From contig CADEEA010000024.1 of assembly GCA_902826245.1 (NCBI GenBank), positions 1 through 43,689 of the forward strand: 43,689 nt of DNA, written 5' to 3'. The notes under the pieces were generated by a model that did no database searches, was not told where the DNA came from, and saw nothing but the letters and a program-made list of their open reading frames with translations. The DNA comes from an uncultured Alphaproteobacteria bacterium. Lineage in GTDB: Bacteria > Pseudomonadota > Alphaproteobacteria > Caulobacterales > Aquidulcibacteraceae. The position numbers were made by a program, and so were the translations under genes. This document shows positions 37,580 to 43,689 of the stretch, piece by piece. The stretch's first letter is position 1; every line of letters starts with the position of its first letter.

Positions 37580-37942
37580 TTAACGCGCTGGCTCGTCGAA
37601 CCATGCCGCCCGTTCATGTTTCGGCAATAAACTGGCGCCGACGACGATGACGTCAAAGCGGATTGGCGCATGGCTGAGTCGCCAACGCCCCGCCAACACT
37701 TGCGCAGCGCGGGCGATACGGCCCTGCGCCTGCGGCGTAACCGCGTAGAGTCCAGCGGCGATTGTGGAACGCGCCTTGACTTCGGCGATGACGAGAACGC
37801 CGCGTTTCCATGCGGCAATGTCCACTTCTCCATAGGGGGTGCGCAGTCGGAGGCCCAAAATCCTATAGCCCTTGGCCGCCAGAAACAGCGCGGCGATCCA
37901 TTCGCCCACCCTGCCGCGACGTTCGGCCTGACTGCGGCTCAC
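37580..37942 (-). CDS. yraN: YraN-family (UPF0102) nuclease-fold protein
   Basis: 120 residues. The restriction-endonuclease-like core is seen as GEWIAALFLAAKGYRIL, then RTPYGEVDIAAWKRGVLVIAEVKARS, which carries the E...D...ExK pattern. Family members are found next to rsmI in many bacteria, and the exact role is unknown, with links to DNA or recombination processing. Its ATG overlaps the rsmI stop by four bases, which supports coupling. Confidence 0.92.
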   Translation of the reverse strand: MSRSQAERRGRVGEWIAALFLAAKGYRILGLRLRTPYGEVDIAAWKRGVLVIAEVKARSTIAAGLYAVTPQAQGRIARAAQVLAGRWRLSHAPIRFDVIVVGASLLPKHERAAWFDEPAR

Positions 37943-38832
37943 GCCTCGTCTCGCAGCGAGAGCGCGCGCGCATAAGCGCGTTTCCGCGACACGCCAAGCG
38001 CGCGAGCGGCTTCGCTGGCCGCCGCCTTCACGCCACTCGACAAGTGACGCGACAAAAACGCGTCAAGTGCATCGTCACTCACTTCCGATGGCAGCGGCGG
38101 TCCGATCACGACGACAATTTCGCCCTTTGGCGGCCCCGCTGCCAAATAATGCGCTGCGAGCTCTGCAAGCGTGCCGCGCCGGGTCTCCTCGAACAATTTG
38201 GTCAGCTCCCGGGCGACGGCGGCAGGGCGATCGCCAAGGATGCCCGCCATATCGGCTAGGCTGTCCGCTAAGCGCGGTCCGCTCTCGTAGATGACCAACG
38301 TCGCCTCGATGTCGGCAGCTTCTTCAAGCGCGGCCCGCCGCCCAGCCTGTTTGGGTGGCAAAAAGCCCAGAAACATGAACCGATCCGTCGCCATACCGGA
38401 TGCGACCAGAGCGGCCAGCGCCGCACATGCGCCCGGAATGGGAACCACCTTAAAGCCAGCCTCGATGGCGGCCCGCACCAATTTGAAGCCGGGGTCGGAG
38501 ACGAGCGGCGTGCCGGCGTCCGAAATTAGCGCCACGCTCTCCCCCGCCGCTATCGCTTCAAGTATCTCCCAACGCGCGCTTTCATCGCTGTAATCATGAT
38601 ACGCGCCCAGTCGGGGCTTCAGGCCGTAGGCGTCCAGAAGTTTACGGGCCACGCGCGTGTCCTCGGCATAGACCCGCGAGACGCCCCCCAAAATATCAAG
38701 CGCTCTTAACGAAATGTCGCGCAGATTGCCGATAGGCGTCGCCACCACATAAAGGCCCGGTTCCGGAGGTGGACTGGGCTCGCGGGCGCCGATACGCTCG
38801 CGCCCACTGGTTTCTGACAAGGACTTGCTCAT
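37939..38832 (-). CDS. rsmI: 16S rRNA (cytidine1402-2'-O)-methyltransferase
   Basis: 297 residues from ATG 38832. It methylates the 2'-OH of C1402 in 16S rRNA using SAM. The tetrapyrrole-methylase fold is clear: GLYVVATPIGNLRDISLRAL, YAEDTRVARKLL, LISDAGTPLVSDPG, PIPGACAALAAL and FLGFLPPK. The C-terminal helical domain ends in a short basic segment, ALGVSRKRAYARAL. The start codon overlaps the start of the divergent lppC-like gene by two bases; the open frame to 38934 has no family character. Confidence 0.95.
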   Translation of the reverse strand: MSKSLSETSGRERIGAREPSPPPEPGLYVVATPIGNLRDISLRALDILGGVSRVYAEDTRVARKLLDAYGLKPRLGAYHDYSDESARWEILEAIAAGESVALISDAGTPLVSDPGFKLVRAAIEAGFKVVPIPGACAALAALVASGMATDRFMFLGFLPPKQAGRRAALEEAADIEATLVIYESGPRLADSLADMAGILGDRPAAVARELTKLFEETRRGTLAELAAHYLAAGPPKGEIVVVIGPPLPSEVSDDALDAFLSRHLSSGVKAAASEAARALGVSRKRAYARALSLRDEA

Positions 38833-40069
38833 GACGAGGCAATCATCGGCTCGGTCCCGGCTTGCGCCAAGCCTGAAGATGGGCGCGGCCCTTTCTCTTG
38901 CCGCTCTGATGGCTGCTTGCGCTACCGCCCCCACGGGCGTCCCGCCCTCCCCGGGCGCTCCCCCGCTCCCGCCTCCCGCGCCGCCCGAGGCTCAGGTCCA
39001 AGCCCGCGACGGGGTGACGCCGCCGTTCATGCGAGGGCGAGACATCGTACGCGTGGGGCTGTTGTTGCCGTTCAGTTTGCGGCCTCAGGAAGCGGCGGCG
39101 TTGTACAGCGCCGCGGAACTCGCGCTTTTCGACCATGGCGGGCCCAACACGCTGCTGATCCCGCGCGACGCCGGCGCCAATGAAGCGACGGCGGCGGCGG
39201 CGGCGCGCGCCTTGGTGGATGATGGCGCAGACATCATCGTCGGGCCCGTACTGCGCGAAGGCGTAGTCGGCGCAGCGAGCGCCGCACGCCGACAGAACAT
39301 CCCGGTAATCGGCTTTTCCTCCGACCGAAGCGTCGGCGGCGACGGCGTCTATCTGTTGAGCTTTCAACTCGAGGATGAGATCGCCCGGCTCGCGTCCTTC
39401 GCGGCGTCCCGCAATATTCGCTCGTTGGCGCTGCTGGCGCCGTCGAATGAGTATGGCCGCCGCGTCGATCTCGCGTTGCGCGCCGAGGCCGCGCGTCAAG
39501 GCATCGCGATTGTCCAAGTTCAACTCTACAACCGCACCGAAGCGGAGGCGTCGGCTGCTGCAACAGCCCTCGCGCAGGCCGTGCGGGGGACGCCGCCGCA
39601 AGCGATACTGATTGCCGAAAGCGGGGCACCGTTGCGCTCCATCGGCACGGCGCTGGTTTCGGCTGGTGTGGATCGCGCCAGTGTTCGTTTTCTCGGCACC
39701 AGCGCTTGGGCGGGGGACGCCCAGCGCGAGCCGTCCCTGGCGGGGGGCTGGTACGTGGCGGCCGATCCAGCGGCGAGGGCTGATTTCGAGCGTCGTTTCC
39801 AGACCACCTTTGGCCGGGAGCCAACGCGGCTATCCAGCCTTGGTTATGATGCGGTGGCGCTTGCTTCGCGCCTGACGCAGGGGCGCGGCGCGCGCGCGCT
39901 TACCCGCCCGGCCATCGAGAATCCCGAGGGATTTGCCGGGGCGGATGGAATTTTCCGCTTCAGCGAAGCCGGCGCGGTGCAGCGCGGCCTGGCCGTCATT
40001 GAGGTTGGGCAGAACAGCGTTAGCGTTCTGGATGCCGCCCCTCGGCGATTCCCCAACGCCGGGAGCTAA
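38831..40069 (+). CDS. LppC/LpoA-type penicillin-binding-protein activator lipoprotein
   Basis: 412 residues from ATG 38831; ATG 38879 is an alternative that would separate it from the divergent rsmI. The signal ends LSLAALMAACATAP, a near-lipobox, followed by a proline-rich linker (about 35-60). The rest is a type 1 periplasmic-binding fold: VRVGLLLPFSLRPQEAAALY, DIIVGPVLREGVVGAASAA, IPVIGFSSDR and RLSSLGYDAVALASRL. This family, including E. coli LpoA, stimulates peptidoglycan synthases from the outer membrane. The divergent pairing with rsmI and yraN is conserved in alphaproteobacteria. Confidence 0.9.
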   Translation: MTRQSSARSRLAPSLKMGAALSLAALMAACATAPTGVPPSPGAPPLPPPAPPEAQVQARDGVTPPFMRGRDIVRVGLLLPFSLRPQEAAALYSAAELALFDHGGPNTLLIPRDAGANEATAAAAARALVDDGADIIVGPVLREGVVGAASAARRQNIPVIGFSSDRSVGGDGVYLLSFQLEDEIARLASFAASRNIRSLALLAPSNEYGRRVDLALRAEAARQGIAIVQVQLYNRTEAEASAAATALAQAVRGTPPQAILIAESGAPLRSIGTALVSAGVDRASVRFLGTSAWAGDAQREPSLAGGWYVAADPAARADFERRFQTTFGREPTRLSSLGYDAVALASRLTQGRGARALTRPAIENPEGFAGADGIFRFSEAGAVQRGLAVIEVGQNSVSVLDAAPRRFPNAGS

Positions 40070-40148
40070 TGCCGGCTGCTCGGGCCCTTATTCACAGTTG
40101 ACGCCACGCTGCGCCTAGCTAGTCTCCCGCGCCAGAGGGGATTTCGAT

Positions 40149-41168
40149 ATGGCTGCTCTTGCGTTCGTGCTGCTGATTGCGGCGCTCATTCTGTTCCTAG
40201 TCAGCACCCGGCAATGGGCGCTCTGGATTCGTGGCGTCGTTTGGGGCAGCGGCATGGTGATGCTGCTCGCGGCATCCGTGATGGTCGCCGGCGACAGCGA
40301 TCATGGCGGCGTCTTCCGTGCCTTCGGCGACCTCGCGGCGCATTGGAACAATCCCGGCGCTAGCGTTCTCGCCCAATCGTTTTCTCACAACGGCCCGCAC
40401 ATCGCGCGGTTTGTGCTGCCGTTGCTCGATCTTTTTCTAATTATCGGCGGCCTTTTGGGCGTCCTTGCGCTCGCAGCGTTTACCCCAGGCGAAGGCTTGG
40501 AGAAAATCGCCCGCCCCATCGCCGTCGGCATGGTCGGCGCCATTTTCGGCGGCATTCTTGCGATGGCGATCGTCGGCACCGGCTTCGGCGATGTTGCTCG
40601 CCAGGAGGTCTACTCTACATACACCGATAACAAGAACGTGGCTGACGGCGACACGCTCTGGATGGGCGAAGTGTCGGTTCGGCTCGCGGGGATCGACGCC
40701 CCCGAACGCGATCAAGTGTGCCGCCAAGGGGCTAACGTGATCCAATGCGGCGCCGAGGCCGCGCGCCACCTTGAGGGGCTTATCAGCGGCGCGCTGGTGA
40801 CGTGCATCGTAGCGGGCGAGAATAACCGCTCGGACGACACCTTCGGCCGCCCCTTGGTGAAGTGTGACGCTGCCCGCGGCGACCAGAAGTTCGACCTCGC
40901 GCAACGCATGGTCGAGGACGGTTACGCCATGGAATACAAGGGCCAGATTGGCGATCATGCGCGCGTTGCGCGCGTGGCGCTCGATGCTCAGCGCGGCATC
41001 ATGCATTCCTGCTCGCTGCGGCCGGACGTCTGGCGCACCGATGCGCGTGCGCAAGTCGCATTCAGGGATCGCGGCATTATTCCGCAAACAGCTCTGACGA
41101 TGGGGCGCTGCCCGCCCCCAACCCGGCGCCCGCAAGGCAATGGCGGCCCAGCCCCGGTTCAGCCGTAA
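40149..41168 (+). CDS. Membrane-anchored staphylococcal-nuclease-like protein
   Basis: 339 residues. Four transmembrane helices lie at about 1-20, 27-47, 90-112 and 122-143. A thermonuclease-like (SNase) domain follows at about 150-300, with VADGDTLWMGEVSVRLAGIDAPE, which holds the Arg, Asp and Glu of the active site, and TFGRPLVKC with the second Arg. Positive residues between helices 1-2 and 3-4 suggest the nuclease faces the periplasm, and its five cysteines would fit disulfides there. The tail is proline-rich. SNase domains are usually secreted or single-anchored, so the four-helix front is unusual. Confidence 0.85.
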   Translation: MAALAFVLLIAALILFLVSTRQWALWIRGVVWGSGMVMLLAASVMVAGDSDHGGVFRAFGDLAAHWNNPGASVLAQSFSHNGPHIARFVLPLLDLFLIIGGLLGVLALAAFTPGEGLEKIARPIAVGMVGAIFGGILAMAIVGTGFGDVARQEVYSTYTDNKNVADGDTLWMGEVSVRLAGIDAPERDQVCRQGANVIQCGAEAARHLEGLISGALVTCIVAGENNRSDDTFGRPLVKCDAARGDQKFDLAQRMVEDGYAMEYKGQIGDHARVARVALDAQRGIMHSCSLRPDVWRTDARAQVAFRDRGIIPQTALTMGRCPPPTRRPQGNGGPAPVQP

Positions 41169-41178
41169 CGCTCGCAAC

Positions 41179-42312
41179 TCAGAACGCGAGTTCCGCGGCA
41201 ATTTTGTTTGCAAGCAGACGGCCCCGCGCAGTGAGCAAAGCGCGGGGCCCGTCGCAGGATAGCAATTCCTGCGCGACCAGCCAGGCGACAGCCTCCGGGT
41301 TGACCGGCCTCCCCCGCAAGTCTTCGAAGCGCGCCAGGTCGACGCCTTCATCGGTACGCAATCCCATGATCAGCAATTCGTCGGCGATTTCTTCTCCGCC
41401 GAGCGTGGTCTCGCTCAACCAACCGATTCCGTGCTCGTTAACGGCATCGATGTAATCCTGGGGGCGGTGATGCGCTTCCGTCGCAATGCGCAGAGAGCCG
41501 TTCGCTACCCGCCCGTGCGCCCCAGGCCCGACGCCTAGCCATTCATGGCCGCGCCAATACAGCAGATTGTGCCGCGCGCGGGCGCTGTGCGATCTGGCGT
41601 GATTGGAAATCTCGTACGCTGGAAGTCCAGCCGCTTCGCACACTTCTTGAGTGACCTCATAGAGCTCCGCGCAAGCATCGGCATCCGGCGGCGCAAGCAG
41701 GCCGCGCGCGGCGCGGCGCGCAAACGCGGTGTCGGGTTCTATGGTCAGCTGATAGAGCGAGACATGCTCGGCTGGCAGCGTGAGCGCGGCGCCGAGTTCG
41801 CGCCGCCAGTCGGCGACGTTCTGCCCTTCGCGCGCGTAGATGAGGTCCAGCGACACCCGTTTACCGGTGGCCGCCGCCGCCTCCACAGCGCGCGCGCCGG
41901 CGGCCGCGTCGTGCCAGCGTCCGAGCGCCTTGAGCGAAACATCGTCCAGCGCCTGCACGCCGATGGAAAATCGGTTCACGCCCGCCGCAGCCTGTTCGGC
42001 AAAACGCTCGAAATCCTCTGGATTGGCCTCAAGCGTAATCTCGCAATCCGCCGCGAGTGAGTAGGCGTCGGCCGCCGCTTCGATAAGTCGTTCGATGTCA
42101 CTGCCCGCAAGAAGACCGGGGGTTCCACCACCGAAAAACAAGCTCCCGGCCTCTCGCGCACCGAAGCGCGAAGCGTGCGCTCGAACATCGGCGCACATCG
42201 CTTCAATGAGGGCGGAATAGTCGCCGCCGCGAAAGCGATAGACGTTGAAATCGCAATAGGGGCAGACATGGGTGCAATACGGCCAGTGCAGGTAGATGCC
42301 GAAGCCGCTCAT
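41179..42312 (-). CDS. hemW: HemW-family radical SAM heme chaperone
   Basis: 377 residues. The radical-SAM cluster motif CxxxCxxC is [18 protein letters not shown] near residues 8-25. The following [19 protein letters not shown] and [11 protein letters not shown] are HemW/HemN hallmarks, and the HemN C-terminal domain is present. HemW binds heme and is thought to insert it into target proteins, and it is not the coproporphyrinogen oxidase. It overlaps rdgB by four bases, the usual rdgB-hemW pair of alphaproteobacteria. Confidence 0.95.
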   Translation of the reverse strand: MSGFGIYLHWPYCTHVCPYCDFNVYRFRGGDYSALIEAMCADVRAHASRFGAREAGSLFFGGGTPGLLAGSDIERLIEAAADAYSLAADCEITLEANPEDFERFAEQAAAGVNRFSIGVQALDDVSLKALGRWHDAAAGARAVEAAAATGKRVSLDLIYAREGQNVADWRRELGAALTLPAEHVSLYQLTIEPDTAFARRAARGLLAPPDADACAELYEVTQEVCEAAGLPAYEISNHARSHSARARHNLLYWRGHEWLGVGPGAHGRVANGSLRIATEAHHRPQDYIDAVNEHGIGWLSETTLGGEEIADELLIMGLRTDEGVDLARFEDLRGRPVNPEAVAWLVAQELLSCDGPRALLTARGRLLANKIAAELAF

Positions 42313-42902
42313 GCGAGCGCGGCGAGCAGTTTTTCGAACGCATGGGCGCGGTGGGTCAGCGGCAGTTTTTCGTCGTGGCTCATCTCACCGAATGTGCGGT
42401 CGTGGCCAAGGGGCTGAAAAATCGGATCGTAACCGAAGCCCCTGTCGCCGCGCGGCGGCCACACGATCGTCCCGCGCGCTTCGCCTTCAAAGCAGCGCGT
42501 GGCCTCACCCGGCGACGCCAGCGCCAGCACGCAGACAAAGCGCGCGGAGCGATCGTGCCCGCCACGCGCATACAGCTCATCCCACACCCGCTGCATCGCC
42601 AAGCGAAAATCGCGCTGCCCACCGGCCCAGCGGGCGGAATAGACCCCCGGATCGCCGCCGAGGGCGAAGACCTCCAAGCCGCTGTCGTCCGCCAAGGCCG
42701 GCAATCCGGATGCTTCGCATGCCGCGCGCGCCTTCAGCGCCGCGTTACCGACGAAGGTGGTTTCGGTTTCCTCAGGCTCGGGAAGCCCCAATTCGCCAGC
42801 AGAGATCGCGTCCACGCCTAACGGCGCCAATAGCGCCGCGATCTCCCGGACCTTCCCGGCATTATGGCTGGCGACGACAAGGCGTCCGGAGAGGCGGTTC
42901 AT
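42309..42902 (-). CDS. rdgB: dITP/XTP pyrophosphatase
   Basis: 197 residues from ATG 42902; a TTG two codons earlier is also in frame. It removes dITP, XTP and similar non-canonical nucleotides. Motifs: [13 protein letters not shown] at the N-terminus, [27 protein letters not shown] (catalytic acids), [10 protein letters not shown] and GFGYDPIF with the HRAHAF end. All are in the expected order for the Ham1/RdgB family. It heads the rdgB-hemW unit and is divergent from the DUF2975 gene. Confidence 0.96.
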   Translation of the reverse strand: MNRLSGRLVVASHNAGKVREIAALLAPLGVDAISAGELGLPEPEETETTFVGNAALKARAACEASGLPALADDSGLEVFALGGDPGVYSARWAGGQRDFRLAMQRVWDELYARGGHDRSARFVCVLALASPGEATRCFEGEARGTIVWPPRGDRGFGYDPIFQPLGHDRTFGEMSHDEKLPLTHRAHAFEKLLAALA

Positions 42903-42915
42903 TTGCAACGTTTGT

Positions 42916-42944
42916 TTGACGCAGGCGCTCAGGGTCTATATCGT
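42916..42944 (+). promoter_or_regulatory. Possible promoter for the DUF2975 operon
   Basis: TTGACG at 42916-42921 and TATCGT at 42939-42944 are spaced by 17 bases and could serve as -35 and -10 boxes reading right. A clear TTGGAGG ribosome site at 42975-42981 precedes the GTG start at 42991. This is weak by itself; alphaproteobacterial -10 boxes are loose. Confidence 0.28.
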
Positions 42945-42990
42945 TTATCAATAAAGACTCTGTACTCTGGGATTTTGGAGGCTCTGCCCG

Positions 42991-43596
42991 GTGAAAGCGC
43001 TCGGAAAAGGCTCGGTCGCCTCGTTTGTTCAGGTGGCGCTGACCATCGCCTGGATTTTGCTCTGGGTGGCGCTGGGAGCGCTCGCACTGGCGGCGCTGGG
43101 TTATTGCACGATCCTCACCTTGAGCGCGGCGGGCATCATCGATCCAGCCGCCTTCCTTAATGCTGCGGACGGCGGCGTCCAGATCGAGACCGACAAGGGA
43201 GCGCTGGTCGTCTATGAAAACATTACCGAGGCCTGGCCCGTCGTGGTCCCGGCGCTGCTTATCGGCGCAGTGGCTGTGGGCGGCGGCTTGATCATTGTGG
43301 ATCGGCTGCGCCGGCTCTTTGCCAGCTTTACCTCCGGAGAGCCATTCCGGCGCGAGAACGCCACCCATCTGCGCATCATCTGGATCACCATGCTCGCGAT
43401 CGAGATCGCGCGGTACGCATTGATGGGCGTTCTCGCGGCTGTGTTTTCAGCGGTGGGAACACCCAGTAATGTCGACCCCGATTTTGACTTCAGCCCCGAC
43501 TTCTCCACCTGGATGTCGATCGCCATCCTGATCGTGCTCGCCGAAGTGTTCCGCGAAGGCGCGCGGATGAAGGAAGAGCAGGAGCTCACCATCTGA
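42991..43596 (+). CDS. DUF2975 membrane protein
   Basis: 201 residues from GTG 42991, nine bases after a good GGAGG ribosome site. Four transmembrane helices lie near 18-45, 82-103, 125-150 and 165-190. RLRRLFASFTSGEPFRRENATHLR between helices 2 and 3 and REGARMKEEQELTI at the end are typical of DUF2975. In this family the membrane protein is almost always followed by a short YozG-like Cro/CI regulator, as here, with a one-base overlap. The pair probably forms a membrane-linked regulatory switch; the signal is unknown. Confidence 0.9.
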   Translation: MKALGKGSVASFVQVALTIAWILLWVALGALALAALGYCTILTLSAAGIIDPAAFLNAADGGVQIETDKGALVVYENITEAWPVVVPALLIGAVAVGGGLIIVDRLRRLFASFTSGEPFRRENATHLRIIWITMLAIEIARYALMGVLAAVFSAVGTPSNVDPDFDFSPDFSTWMSIAILIVLAEVFREGARMKEEQELTI

Positions 43597-43689
43597 TGGC
43601 GATCCGCGTCACTCTCGACCGCATCCTGCTCGATCGGCGCATGTCGCTGACCGACCTCAGCGAAAAGGTTGGCGTAACGCTGGCCAATC
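43596..43689 (+). CDS. YozG-like Cro/CI helix-turn-helix regulator, cut by window end
   Basis: The first 31 residues are visible from ATG 43596: MAIRVTLDRILLDRRMSLTD followed by LSEKVGVTLAN. This is the start of a small HTH_26/YozG-type domain whose full length is usually 65-75 residues. Its ATG overlaps the DUF2975 TGA by one base, the standard coupled arrangement. The recognition helix lies beyond the end of the window. Confidence 0.88.
   Translation, partial: MAIRVTLDRILLDRRMSLTDLSEKVGVTLAN

Noticed and set aside
42309..42821. A plus-strand frame antisense to rdgB
   Set aside because: It lacks domain features and overlaps a complete RdgB with all motifs; the codon pattern fits the minus strand.

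Overview
The window is GC-rich, densely coded bacterial DNA. Its gene content suggests an alphaproteobacterium, most likely Caulobacterales (a Caulobacter/Hyphomonadaceae-like lineage). The evidence is a long co-oriented housekeeping block (metK, a Cro/CI regulator, lnt, corC, ybeY, phoH, miaB, fur, rimI, tsaB, an Nfu-type scaffold, trpS, murJ, glnD), then mutS, malic enzyme, comM, yraN/rsmI, hemW/rdgB. The Fur protein also has the alphaproteobacterial form without the second CxxC. The taxon is inferred from gene order and sequence style; I could not run a search.

Layout. 1-4.8 kb: the edge of an unknown minus-strand gene, a membrane LytTR regulator, and a minus-strand run in mirror order (acetyltransferase, DUF6265, M28 peptidase, DUF6265, acetyltransferase). 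4.8-7.3 kb: an accessory, less GC-rich patch with a MazEF-type toxin-antitoxin pair behind a palindromic operator candidate, an HNH-like gene with no normal start codon, a DUF3800 gene and a displaced fragment of the 3' end of mdh. 7.3-10.4 kb: mdh, an O-methyltransferase, a 112-bp palindromic repeat and metK. 10.5-25.6 kb: the housekeeping block, all on the minus strand with 4-bp or near-zero junctions, covering lipoprotein maturation, ribosome and RNA maturation, tRNA modification, iron regulation, Fe-S assembly, peptidoglycan flipping and nitrogen sensing. 25.7-31 kb: a small membrane protein, mutS, and a plus-strand malic enzyme. 31-36.5 kb: an AmpG-like permease with an extra VCBS-like domain, overlapped by a hybrid histidine kinase, then comM. 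36.6-36.85 kb: a pair of related palindromic elements. 36.8-43.7 kb: a BON lipoprotein, yraN, rsmI, a divergent LppC-type lipoprotein, a membrane-anchored nuclease, hemW/rdgB, and a DUF2975 plus Cro/CI pair cut by the window end.

The points most worth a second look are: (i) the mdh 3'-end duplication, whose differences are mostly synonymous, flanking the DUF3800 gene; this resembles an integrative-element scar of the e14/icd type. (ii) The VCBS-like domain inserted into a periplasmic loop of an AmpG-family permease. (iii) Two 75-76 bp palindromes sharing the same asymmetric TGAT bulge, one supplying the stop codon of a lipoprotein gene. (iv) tsaB lying in the same frame directly after the stop of an unknown gene, with no ATG, GTG or TTG before its conserved N-terminus. 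No tRNA, rRNA or CRISPR array was seen, and no gene-free stretch exceeds 300 bases.
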